A stretch of 39,559 nucleotides of DNA from Prochlorococcus sp. AG-402-P16 (GTDB lineage: Bacteria > Cyanobacteriota > Cyanobacteriia > PCC-6307 > Cyanobiaceae). The notes beneath the pieces are model-generated. The model was not told where the DNA came from. It was given only the letters and a program-made list of their open reading frames with translations, and made no database searches. This document shows positions 1 to 7,775 of the stretch, in pieces. The position numbers and the translations under genes are program-made. Position 1 is the first letter of the stretch, and every line of letters begins with the position of its first letter. The stretch spans positions 1-39,559 of the forward strand of contig QCJB01000012.1 of the NCBI GenBank assembly GCA_003216295.1, read 5' to 3'.

Positions 1-54
1 CCAGCAATATATAGTGGTGTAATAATTAGAGATGAAAAGGATTTCATTTTATGA
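1..54 (+). CDS. 3' end of an unidentified gene (partial)
   Basis: Frame 1 is open from the window edge and reads PAIYSGVIIRDEKDFIL before TGA at 52-54. The stop overlaps the ATG at 51 in an ATGA arrangement typical of translationally coupled genes, which supports this being a real C-terminus. The 17 visible residues are too few to name a family. It would be the upstream operon partner of the broken oxygenase gene that follows. Confidence 0.5.
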   Translation, partial: PAIYSGVIIRDEKDFIL

Positions 55-584
55 ATACAAATAATCAAATCGTTGTTAAGAATAACTTTTTAGATGGTAG
101 CAATTTTTGAAAAGTTTCTTTTAATTTAAAAAATCAGTCTTGGATTATTCAGGCTAGTAATTCATCTAATCAAGAAAATGACAGCCTAGAAATGAATGAT
201 TTCTTGATGCTAGATGTTTGTGATCGAGAATTCTTTAGAGATTACTTGTTCAACAAGATTAAAGATTCCTTAGATATTTCAAGTGAATTACAAAGAGTTT
301 ATTTTAACTTGCAATGGCCTGGAAGACATGGAAAACTCCACAAAGACGGTTGTGATCTCACCGCTTTATTATTTGTTAGTCCTTGGGATCCTGATTGGGG
401 TGGATTTACTCAGATAATGCTGCCTTCTAATCAAATCACGGTTATTCCACCAATTCAAAATAGATTAATATGTTTCCCAGGCAATTTTCCCCATAAAGGT
501 TATGCTTTTTCTGGTAATGCACCAAAGCGCATTAGCTTGGCCTTTAAGATGATTAATGTAAAGAATCGAAACCAATCTTGTTGA
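51..584 (+). pseudogene. 2OG-Fe(II) oxygenase gene interrupted by in-frame TGA
   Basis: An ATG at 51 opens a frame that hits TGA at 108-110 (codon 20) and is then open in the same frame to the stop at 582-584. The part after the TGA (KVSFNLKNQSWIIQAS...) still reads like protein. The intact part from ATG 192 is 130 aa and carries a plausible 2-oxoglutarate/Fe(II) dioxygenase core: an HKD triplet giving HxD (H50, D52 from ATG 192), a distal His in FPHKGYAF (H101) and an Arg in PKRISLAFK (R113) for 2OG binding. The N-terminal piece (VVKNNFLDGSNF) resembles the start of prolyl-hydroxylase-like proteins. A shortened protein from ATG 192 is possible but would lose about 47 residues. Sequencing error or a true nonsense mutation cannot be told apart here. 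Substrate is unknown; the neighbourhood suggests surface or protein modification. Confidence 0.7.
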
Positions 585-637
585 AAAGTTTGATATATTT
601 TACTCTAACTGATTGATATTTGTGAGGATATAATCTA

Positions 638-668
638 TAGTTAATATTATTTATAAAAATATTAACTA
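638..668. terminator. AT-rich hairpin between convergent genes
   Basis: A perfect 11-bp stem (TAGTTAATATT with AATATTAACTA) and a 9-base loop sit between the plus-strand oxygenase remnant and the convergent TPR-oxygenase gene, overlapping the latter's stop codon. It could end transcription in either direction. The stem is AT-rich, so it is weaker than a classical terminator. Confidence 0.4.
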
Positions 669-1952
669 ACTTTCAATATAATTTACATAAAAGTTGATTC
701 CAATAATAATACGGTCTTTCTCTCCTGAATAAAATGCTGAGTGAACCCAATCTGATGGGAATATTATTACCATACCCTCTTCAGGAAGTACTTCTTTACT
801 TGGATTATATAATTTTAAAATACCTGGATCTTTGCAATTTTGATCACCTACTGAAACGTAATAAACAAGACTAAATTTTCTAGCTTGTAATTTAAGTAAA
901 TGATCTATTTTCGTTATATGTCCATGTTTTTTTACGCCTCCTCCAGAGTTAGAGATTGTAACAAAAGAATCTTTTATGAAAATTTCTGAGTTAAAAATAG
1001 TTTTTAACTTATTATATATATATTCTTGAAAAGTTTTTATTTCTAAGCTCTTTTCATTAAATAAATTAAAGTCAGATCCTTTTGCATTCCCAATAATAAC
1101 AGGTTGATACTTGTCGATGCATATTGCATCTTTTGCTCTGATTTTGTATAAGGTTTTGATAAGATCTATTCCAACTGATTTTTGAAAAATAAAAGGTTGT
1201 AATTCTTCCTTTACTTTAAAGATATGATTTTTGAGAATCTTAAGATTCCTTTCTGTATTTGATTGTGATAATGATCCTTTTATTATAAATAAAAATAACA
1301 TAATATCATTATTCCTAGGATCTATTCCCTGAGCAATTTTTACTATTTCTAATGCTGAATTAAAATCTTTTAAAAGATATAAACAAGTACATAATGTCAA
1401 ATATGCCTTGATGAAATTTGGTTCGAGTTCAAGTGCATATCGAGCGGATATTTCTGCTTCTTTATATTTACCAAGATCTATCAATATTAAAGCAAGACCA
1501 ATATGAGCTTTGGCAAATTTGGGTTTGATTTCAATAGCTTTTCTTGTTGATTCTTCTGCTTCTTTTAAATTTCCACTATCTTTATAAATATTCCCCAGAT
1601 TGTAATATGCTTCTGCAAAATCAGGTTTATTTTCTATAGCCTTAAGCTGAGCTTCTTTTGCTTTTGTTAATTTACCATTGGCTTTCAATATTATTCCATA
1701 ATTCGAGAATATTCTATAATCATTAATTCCTTGTTCAATACAGTTTTTATAATATCTAATTGCTTCGGAAATATTACCTCTTAAATGAAAATCAAGTGCT
1801 TTTTGTATCATTAACTCCTGAGATTCATTGCAATTGTTATTAGTTTTAATAGAAATATATTCATTATTATCTTGGAATTTATATTGTACTGGAAATGTAC
1901 TTGCATTTTTGTCTCTTCTCCTCTCTAGATCATCTGCTCTTGATTCTTTCAT
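666..1952 (-). CDS. TPR protein with C-terminal 2OG-Fe(II) oxygenase-like domain
   Basis: A 428-aa protein. After a polar N-terminus with a TFPV motif (about residues 19-22) come roughly five TPR units (about residues 46-220), recognisable from repeated A.A..NLG...K..G...EAE....KAIE..P patterns. The C-terminal part (about 320-425) looks like the putative 2OG-Fe(II) oxygenase domain often fused to TPRs in marine cyanobacteria: HGH near residues 343-345, a YYVS strand, G..IIFPSDWVH with H404, and an Arg (R414) before the final strand. The TPRs probably bind a protein partner and the oxygenase domain may hydroxylate a peptide or glycan; the substrate is inferred, not shown. It is the last gene of a minus-strand series, 143 bp downstream of the TPR-glycosyltransferase gene, and its N-terminus is related to the leaders of the neighbouring TPR proteins. 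No signal peptide is evident. Confidence 0.8.
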   Translation of the reverse strand: MKESRADDLERRRDKNASTFPVQYKFQDNNEYISIKTNNNCNESQELMIQKALDFHLRGNISEAIRYYKNCIEQGINDYRIFSNYGIILKANGKLTKAKEAQLKAIENKPDFAEAYYNLGNIYKDSGNLKEAEESTRKAIEIKPKFAKAHIGLALILIDLGKYKEAEISARYALELEPNFIKAYLTLCTCLYLLKDFNSALEIVKIAQGIDPRNNDIMLFLFIIKGSLSQSNTERNLKILKNHIFKVKEELQPFIFQKSVGIDLIKTLYKIRAKDAICIDKYQPVIIGNAKGSDFNLFNEKSLEIKTFQEYIYNKLKTIFNSEIFIKDSFVTISNSGGGVKKHGHITKIDHLLKLQARKFSLVYYVSVGDQNCKDPGILKLYNPSKEVLPEEGMVIIFPSDWVHSAFYSGEKDRIIIGINFYVNYIES

Positions 1953-2095
1953 CTTTAATTTCTTGCCTTGGAATCCCTTTATTCTACTATTTTATCCCAA
2001 ATCTATCTCGAAGAATTTTTAATTAAGTAATTAAAAAAGGTTTTTTGTTAGTTCACTATTTACTAAATCTTTCAAATTAGTTTTTGTTTATTATT

Positions 2096-3697
2096 TTATT
2101 CTTCTATTTTTAAATTATTTAATTCTTGGGACACTCTATTAATTACCTCTTGCCAATTGAATATTTCTTTTTGTCTAAATATTCTAATTGATGGATACCA
2201 GAATGTTTTATCACTAATATTCCCCCATCTCCAGTCAGGTAAATCTTTTAAAAGTAACCAAGTTGATTTTCCCAATCCTCCAGATAGATGAGCAACTGAT
2301 GTATCTGATGTGATAATAATATCACAATTTAATATGACTGCTGAAATTTCTAAAAAATCCCAAATAATATTTATATCTTTTTGGCATTTAACAAATTTGT
2401 TTTTGAAAGAACAGTTATTTAATTGTTCTGATCCAAAACCCTTTTGAAGGGATATAAATTTGCAATTATTTACTTCAGCAATTTTTGAGAAAGTTTCAAG
2501 AGGTAACGAGCGCCCCTTTTGTAATCTTTTTTCTGCCAGGGGATTTCCTTGCCAATTAAGTCCAATAATTGGTTTTTTTTCTGTTGATAAAATAGTTTTC
2601 CATTTTTTATAAAGTTCTGTTTTAGTATTTATATATTTTTCTGAAATAATTGGGTTATTTGGGCTTACTTTTAAATATTTAGGAATAGATAATAGTGGAA
2701 TCCATTTACCTTCAGAAACTTTATTCACTTCTTCTTTGTCTAATGGATTTTGATCAATATTTGATTCTTTGATTAACGAATGTAATTTTTTCTGTGCACA
2801 AAAAGAAACATTTATACCTTGAGCTTTTAAATAAGGTATATATCGCATATATTGAATAGTATCGCCTAACCCTTGCTCGCTAATTATTAATAGCTTTTCT
2901 CCCTTTTCTAATTGCTCATTACCAATTCGTCTAATTTTTGGTTTCCCATTCAGGTATGATGGATTTTTCTTTTTAAATCTAAATTCATAATGTTCAAGAC
3001 CTGATTGATAATTACCTTGTATAAGTTCTAAATATGAAAGATTAAAATAAGCATCTGGAAAATTTGGTCGGAGCTCTATTGCTTTATTAATTGAATTTTC
3101 TGCAAGCTTTAGCTTTTTTTGATCTCTTAAAATATTGCCGAGATTATAATGAAATTCTGCTTTATCTTTTTCAAGTTCTATTGACTTACGAATGGATTTT
3201 TCAGCATCTTCAAGTTTTCCAAGATCTTTTAATATGTTTCCTAGATTGTTATGAGCTATTGCATAGTTTGGTTTTAGTTTTATTGCTATATTTAATGAGT
3301 TTTGAGCTTCTTCTAATTTGTTATGATCTTTGAGTATATTGCCCAGACTATTGTGTGCTTGCGCCAAATTAGGATTGATGTCAATAGCTTTTCTTAGGAA
3401 TAATTCTGCTTCATTTATTTTTCCTAATTGTTTTAAAATAATTCCATAATTTAAGAAAACAATACTTTCATTAGAGTTTTCATTAATTAAATATTGATAA
3501 TATTCTGCTGCTTTTTCTAAATTTCCTTTTGAATAATAATCTAATGCAATTTTTATTTTATCGTCTTTATAAATATCCGTATTTTTAGTAGAATTACTTA
3601 AATTTCTGTATATTTCATTTGAAACTAATGGAACAGGAAATGTTTTTGTTGCATATGGATCTTCTTGTTCATTATTCTTATTCCTAGGACTTTCCAT
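2096..3697 (-). CDS. TPR-glycosyltransferase (GT-B, heptosyltransferase/OGT-like)
   Basis: A 533-aa protein. The N-terminus (MESPRNKN...YATKTFPVP) is the same as in the next gene upstream. About six TPR units follow (about residues 45-240; e.g. AHNNLGNILKDLGKLEDAE). The C-terminal domain (about 262-525) is GT-B-like: EKGEKLLIISEQGLGD at its start, PIIGLNWQGN in the middle, and the donor-site-like motif SDTSVAHLSGGLGK followed by LLKDLPDWRWG. This layout matches bacterial TPR glycosyltransferases related to GT9/GT41. It probably transfers a sugar to a protein or surface glycan; donor and acceptor are unknown. Unlike its two paralogues in this window it keeps the VAHL histidine, so it is the best candidate for an active enzyme. 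Its first ~71 bases lie inside the 970-bp repeat shared with the next unit. Confidence 0.8.
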   Translation of the reverse strand: MESPRNKNNEQEDPYATKTFPVPLVSNEIYRNLSNSTKNTDIYKDDKIKIALDYYSKGNLEKAAEYYQYLINENSNESIVFLNYGIILKQLGKINEAELFLRKAIDINPNLAQAHNSLGNILKDHNKLEEAQNSLNIAIKLKPNYAIAHNNLGNILKDLGKLEDAEKSIRKSIELEKDKAEFHYNLGNILRDQKKLKLAENSINKAIELRPNFPDAYFNLSYLELIQGNYQSGLEHYEFRFKKKNPSYLNGKPKIRRIGNEQLEKGEKLLIISEQGLGDTIQYMRYIPYLKAQGINVSFCAQKKLHSLIKESNIDQNPLDKEEVNKVSEGKWIPLLSIPKYLKVSPNNPIISEKYINTKTELYKKWKTILSTEKKPIIGLNWQGNPLAEKRLQKGRSLPLETFSKIAEVNNCKFISLQKGFGSEQLNNCSFKNKFVKCQKDINIIWDFLEISAVILNCDIIITSDTSVAHLSGGLGKSTWLLLKDLPDWRWGNISDKTFWYPSIRIFRQKEIFNWQEVINRVSQELNNLKIEE

Positions 3698-4596
3698 TTC
3701 TTTGCTATTAGCAATCTATCTCAACAGAGTATACACATTAATATTATTATTCATCTTGTTTATATTTGTCTCTTATCTCTTTTTGAAGTGCTGTAGATAC
3801 TCTTTCTATAACTTCATCCCAGTTGTGAAGTTCTTTCTGACGAAAGAGTTTCATTGTTGGATACCAGAATGTTCTTTCTCCTTGAAGACCCCAGTACCAA
3901 AAAGGACTATCCCTGAGTAATAACCAAACTTTCTTTCCTATTCCAGCAGCTAGGGGTCCAAGACTGCAGTCGTTTGTAATAATGAGATCGCAATTTTCAA
4001 TGATCGCAGCCGTTTCTGAATAATCCCATATTTCATCAATTTGATCCTGGCAGTTAACAAAATGTTCTTTAAAGCTACATTTTTCCATTTGCTCGGAACC
4101 AAAACCTTTTTGAAATGAAATCAAACTAATATCATTTTTTTCAACAATTTTTGCGAATTTATTTAACGGAATAGATCGACCTAGATAAGTTGATTCCATT
4201 TTTTTACTTCCTTGCCAATTAATACCAATAATTGGTCTTTTTTCTTTACAGAGAATATTCCTCCATTTTTCTTTAAGTATTTCTGTTGATGATATATATG
4301 GAGTATCGATGGGTGGATTTTGAGGACTGATGGATAAATACTTAAGTAGAGATAGTAATGGTATCCATTGTCCTTCTTTTACCAGATTTGATTGCTCTGG
4401 AGAAAGAGGATGGGAATGAATCCCAGAGTCTTTAATTAAGCTATGTAATTTTTCAGGGGCACAAAAGGAGATGTTTAATCCTTGATTTCGTAGAGGTATT
4501 AAATATCGCATATGCATAATTACATCACCTGGCGCTTGTTCACTAACGACTAAAATTGATTCTCCTTTTTCTAATTTTTGATTATCAACTCTTTTA
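3627..4596. repeat. Copy A of 970-bp near-perfect direct repeat
   Basis: Bases 3627-4596 match 5191-6160 (offset 1564) with one difference, G4531 versus A6095. The copy spans the 5' end of the 533-aa gene, the 49-bp spacer, and the last ~850 bases of the 504-aa gene. Both boundaries are sharp: sequence on either side is unrelated or only distantly similar. This indicates recent duplication or gene conversion. Reading line by line I saw no other mismatch. Confidence 0.95.
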
Positions 4597-5261
4597 TTTT
4601 TAGACTGAGTAAATATATCTGTAGGTTCCGTTGTTTTATCTCTAAATTCATAATGCTTAAGTCCAGATTCATAGTTTCCATTTAGTAGCTCTATAAGTGA
4701 GAGGTTGAAATAAAAATCTGCGAAATCAGGTTTCAATTTAATTGCTTTGCGAGTATATAATTCTGCTTCTTTTAATTTGCCAAGATCTCTTAATATGTGC
4801 CCCAGATTAGAATACGCATATGGGAAATTAGGTTTCAATTCGATTGCTTTACGAGTGTATAAATCTGCTTCTTTTAAGTTGCCAAGATCTCTCAATATAA
4901 TACCTAGATTGGAATAAGCCTCTGCAAAATTTGGCTTCAATTCAATAACTTTGCGAGTGTATAATTCTGATTCTTTTAAGTTGCCAAGATTTTGTAAAAT
5001 TGCTGCATAATTTGAAAAAAGCCTATAGTCTTCTGAACCTTGATCAATGTAATATCGATAATAATTTGCTGCTTTCTTAATATTTCCTTGTGAATGCAAC
5101 TTTAATCCTTGATTAATTATTTGATCTTTAGAAGAATTAGAAGGAATATTAGTATTAACAATAATATTTTCTTTAATTTTTTCTATTAAAAATGGAACAG
5201 GAAATGTTTTTGTTGCATATGGATCTTCTTGTTCATTATTCTTATTCCTAGGACTTTCCAT
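3747..5261 (-). CDS. TPR-glycosyltransferase, GT domain duplicated from neighbour
   Basis: A 504-aa protein with the shared leader (MESPRNKN...TFPVP), about five TPRs (about residues 48-200, very regular: LRDLGNLKEAELYTRKAIEL) and a GT-B domain (about 222-500). Its last ~283 residues equal those of the 745-aa protein upstream except residue 244, which is Pro here (SEQAPGD) and Leu there (SEQALGD). The donor-site motif reads NDCSLGPLAAGIGKK and lacks the His seen in the paralogue's SDTSVAHL, so activity is uncertain. The spacers to the next genes are 49 bp on both sides and identical, since they fall in the repeat. It is probably transcribed with the genes around it. It may be a duplicate in the process of diverging or decaying. 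Confidence 0.8.
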   Translation of the reverse strand: MESPRNKNNEQEDPYATKTFPVPFLIEKIKENIIVNTNIPSNSSKDQIINQGLKLHSQGNIKKAANYYRYYIDQGSEDYRLFSNYAAILQNLGNLKESELYTRKVIELKPNFAEAYSNLGIILRDLGNLKEADLYTRKAIELKPNFPYAYSNLGHILRDLGKLKEAELYTRKAIKLKPDFADFYFNLSLIELLNGNYESGLKHYEFRDKTTEPTDIFTQSKNKRVDNQKLEKGESILVVSEQAPGDVIMHMRYLIPLRNQGLNISFCAPEKLHSLIKDSGIHSHPLSPEQSNLVKEGQWIPLLSLLKYLSISPQNPPIDTPYISSTEILKEKWRNILCKEKRPIIGINWQGSKKMESTYLGRSIPLNKFAKIVEKNDISLISFQKGFGSEQMEKCSFKEHFVNCQDQIDEIWDYSETAAIIENCDLIITNDCSLGPLAAGIGKKVWLLLRDSPFWYWGLQGERTFWYPTMKLFRQKELHNWDEVIERVSTALQKEIRDKYKQDE

Positions 5262-6160
5262 TTCTTTGCTATTAGCAATCTATCTCAACAGAGTATACAC
5301 ATTAATATTATTATTCATCTTGTTTATATTTGTCTCTTATCTCTTTTTGAAGTGCTGTAGATACTCTTTCTATAACTTCATCCCAGTTGTGAAGTTCTTT
5401 CTGACGAAAGAGTTTCATTGTTGGATACCAGAATGTTCTTTCTCCTTGAAGACCCCAGTACCAAAAAGGACTATCCCTGAGTAATAACCAAACTTTCTTT
5501 CCTATTCCAGCAGCTAGGGGTCCAAGACTGCAGTCGTTTGTAATAATGAGATCGCAATTTTCAATGATCGCAGCCGTTTCTGAATAATCCCATATTTCAT
5601 CAATTTGATCCTGGCAGTTAACAAAATGTTCTTTAAAGCTACATTTTTCCATTTGCTCGGAACCAAAACCTTTTTGAAATGAAATCAAACTAATATCATT
5701 TTTTTCAACAATTTTTGCGAATTTATTTAACGGAATAGATCGACCTAGATAAGTTGATTCCATTTTTTTACTTCCTTGCCAATTAATACCAATAATTGGT
5801 CTTTTTTCTTTACAGAGAATATTCCTCCATTTTTCTTTAAGTATTTCTGTTGATGATATATATGGAGTATCGATGGGTGGATTTTGAGGACTGATGGATA
5901 AATACTTAAGTAGAGATAGTAATGGTATCCATTGTCCTTCTTTTACCAGATTTGATTGCTCTGGAGAAAGAGGATGGGAATGAATCCCAGAGTCTTTAAT
6001 TAAGCTATGTAATTTTTCAGGGGCACAAAAGGAGATGTTTAATCCTTGATTTCGTAGAGGTATTAAATATCGCATATGCATAATTACATCACCTAGCGCT
6101 TGTTCACTAACGACTAAAATTGATTCTCCTTTTTCTAATTTTTGATTATCAACTCTTTTA
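5191..6160. repeat. Copy B of 970-bp near-perfect direct repeat
   Basis: Partner of 3627-4596. It covers the first ~71 bases of the 504-aa gene, the 49-bp spacer and the 3' ~850 bases of the 745-aa gene. The unique stretch between the copies (4597-5190, 594 bp) encodes the N-terminal and TPR part of the 504-aa protein. Crossing over between the copies would remove exactly 1564 bp and leave all reading frames intact. Confidence 0.95.
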
Positions 6161-7548
6161 ATTATTGGATTGGCTCCCCAGAACAGGGATTCAGGTCCTT
6201 TAGCTTGAACTCGAAGTTCATAGTGTTCAAGTCCTGCCTTATAATCACCTTTAAGAAGGTTGACTAGAGAAAGATTGAAAAGAGCTAATTGATTATCAGG
6301 TTCTAATGAAATAGATTTAAGAGTACTCAGTTCTGATTCTTGTAATTGACCGAGATTTTTCAATGTTACTCCCAAATTTAAATGAGCACTTGCGGAATCA
6401 GGTTGAAGTTGAATTGCTTTCCTGATTGATATTTCTGCTTCTTGTGTTTGTCCTAGACTATTTAATACGTTTCCTAGATTATTATAAGCTTCAGCTAAAT
6501 CAGGCTTGATTTTAATAGCTTGTCGAGCATTTATTTCTGCCTCTTGTATTTGCCCCAATTCATGTAATATGGATGAAAGGTTAGAATAAGCTTCGGCAAG
6601 CTTGGGGTTGATTTGAATTGCTTTTTTAGTTGATATTTCTGCTTGTTTAATTTCTTTTTTAAGTTTTAATATTGTTCCTAAATTTGAATGAGCTTTTGCA
6701 TTATTAGGATTCAATTCAATAGCCTTTTTAGTATATAATTCAGCTTCTTTTAATTTACCTAGATCTTTTAATACTGTTCCTAGGCTTAAATATGCTTGTG
6801 CATAATTAGGATCTAGTTCAATAGCTTTACGGGCATATAATTCAGCTTCTTTTAATTCACCTTTTGAAAGTAATATGATTGCTAGATTAAGATGGGATTT
6901 TGCGTAACTGGAATTAAGTTCAACAGCTTTACGAGCATACAATTCTGCCTCGTCTATTTTCTTCAGAAGTTTTAATATATTTACTAAATTAATATATGCA
7001 GCAATATAATCAGGCTTTATTTCAATAGCTTTACGGGCATATAATTCAGCTTCTTTTAATTCACCTTTTGAAAGTAATATGATTGCTAGAGTAAGATGGG
7101 ATTTTGGGTAACTTGAATTAAGTTCAATAGCTTTACGAATAGATGATTCAGATTCTTTTAATTTACCTAGATATTTCAATATCCATCCTAGGCTTAGATA
7201 TGCTTGTTCATTGCTAGGATTCAGCTCAATAGCTTTTCTAATTGATAACTCTGCTTTATTTAATTCTTTCAGATCTATTAAAATTAAACCTAGATTAAAA
7301 TATGCTTTATCAAAATTTGGTTTTAATTTAATAGCTTGGTGAATTATTTTTTCTGCTTCTTTCAATCTTCCAATACTCTTTAAAAAGATTCCATAATTAC
7401 ATAATATTATTGGATCATTGTTACCTTTCTTAATTAAATAAAGGTAACACTTTTCTGCTTCTGAAGTTTTTCCTTGTAATTGAAAGTTGATTGCATTTTT
7501 AATTAATTCGTTTTTAGAAAGTGTAGAATAAGTATCAATGTTATCCAT
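5311..7548 (-). CDS. Large TPR-glycosyltransferase (about 13 TPRs)
   Basis: A 745-aa protein with about thirteen TPR units from about residue 10 to 450, then a GT-B domain (about 463-740) virtually identical to that of the 504-aa protein. Its N-terminus (MDNIDTYSTLSKNELIK) lacks the TFPVP leader found in the next two genes. Two TPRs are an internal 204-bp duplication (AIILLSKGELKEAELYARKA occurs twice, 68 residues apart). The GT domain has SEQALGD, PIIGINWQGS and the His-less NDCSLGPLAAGIGKK motif. By analogy with O-GlcNAc-transferase-like proteins the TPR superhelix would select an acceptor protein for the GT domain; that role is inferred. It is the 5'-most of three tandem TPR-GT genes on this strand. 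Confidence 0.8.
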   Translation of the reverse strand: MDNIDTYSTLSKNELIKNAINFQLQGKTSEAEKCYLYLIKKGNNDPIILCNYGIFLKSIGRLKEAEKIIHQAIKLKPNFDKAYFNLGLILIDLKELNKAELSIRKAIELNPSNEQAYLSLGWILKYLGKLKESESSIRKAIELNSSYPKSHLTLAIILLSKGELKEAELYARKAIEIKPDYIAAYINLVNILKLLKKIDEAELYARKAVELNSSYAKSHLNLAIILLSKGELKEAELYARKAIELDPNYAQAYLSLGTVLKDLGKLKEAELYTKKAIELNPNNAKAHSNLGTILKLKKEIKQAEISTKKAIQINPKLAEAYSNLSSILHELGQIQEAEINARQAIKIKPDLAEAYNNLGNVLNSLGQTQEAEISIRKAIQLQPDSASAHLNLGVTLKNLGQLQESELSTLKSISLEPDNQLALFNLSLVNLLKGDYKAGLEHYELRVQAKGPESLFWGANPIIKRVDNQKLEKGESILVVSEQALGDVIMHMRYLIPLRNQGLNISFCAPEKLHSLIKDSGIHSHPLSPEQSNLVKEGQWIPLLSLLKYLSISPQNPPIDTPYISSTEILKEKWRNILCKEKRPIIGINWQGSKKMESTYLGRSIPLNKFAKIVEKNDISLISFQKGFGSEQMEKCSFKEHFVNCQDQIDEIWDYSETAAIIENCDLIITNDCSLGPLAAGIGKKVWLLLRDSPFWYWGLQGERTFWYPTMKLFRQKELHNWDEVIERVSTALQKEIRDKYKQDE
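6818..7122. repeat. 204-bp internal duplication of two TPR units
   Basis: About 100 bases beginning near 6818 recur near 7022 at an offset of 204 bp with only a few mismatches (for example GATTAAG versus GAGTAAG). 204 bp is 68 codons, i.e. two 34-residue TPRs, so the frame is kept. This marks recent lengthening of the TPR domain of the 745-aa protein. Confidence 0.85.
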
Positions 7549-7661
7549 GAAAATAAATCAAATTATCAGTGTAAAGGTGAATTTTTTCTTTAAATATAAA
7601 CTTGAAAGCTTATTACTTTTTCGCCTCAAGGAGTGATATTCTATATTAGTAATCGATCCCA

Positions 7662-7769
7662 ATGGCTATGATGGTTTCTTCTATACTTATTATATCAGAT
7701 TCTGAAGCTTTTTCAAAGCTGATAAATATTTTAGAAAATCAAGTTTTTAATATTGACAAAAAACATTAG
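7662..7769 (+). other. 35-codon ORF, possible gene remnant
   Basis: In the 227-bp gap between two minus-strand TPR genes, an ATG at 7662 opens 35 codons (MAMMVSSILIISDSEAFSKL...) ending in TAG. The SSILIISDSEAFSKLINIL stretch resembles the first strand and helix of a response-regulator receiver domain or a similar alpha/beta protein, so it may be a leftover gene start. There is no downstream continuation. It may equally be chance. Confidence 0.25.
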
Positions 7770-7775
7770 AATTTA

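Noticed and set aside
108-110. TGA as a selenocysteine or tryptophan codon
   Set aside because: No downstream SECIS-like hairpin was evident, TGA is a normal stop elsewhere in the window, and picocyanobacteria are not known to recode it.
3702-5484. Identical 72-aa plus-strand ORFs at 3702-3920 and 5266-5484
   Set aside because: They are opposite-strand shadows of the spacer and 3' GT coding sequence within the 970-bp repeat; their identity only reflects the repeat.
3627-6160. Insertion sequence or transposon as the cause of the long repeat
   Set aside because: No transposase gene, terminal inverted repeats or target-site duplication; the repeat boundaries fall inside coding sequence of TPR-GT genes.
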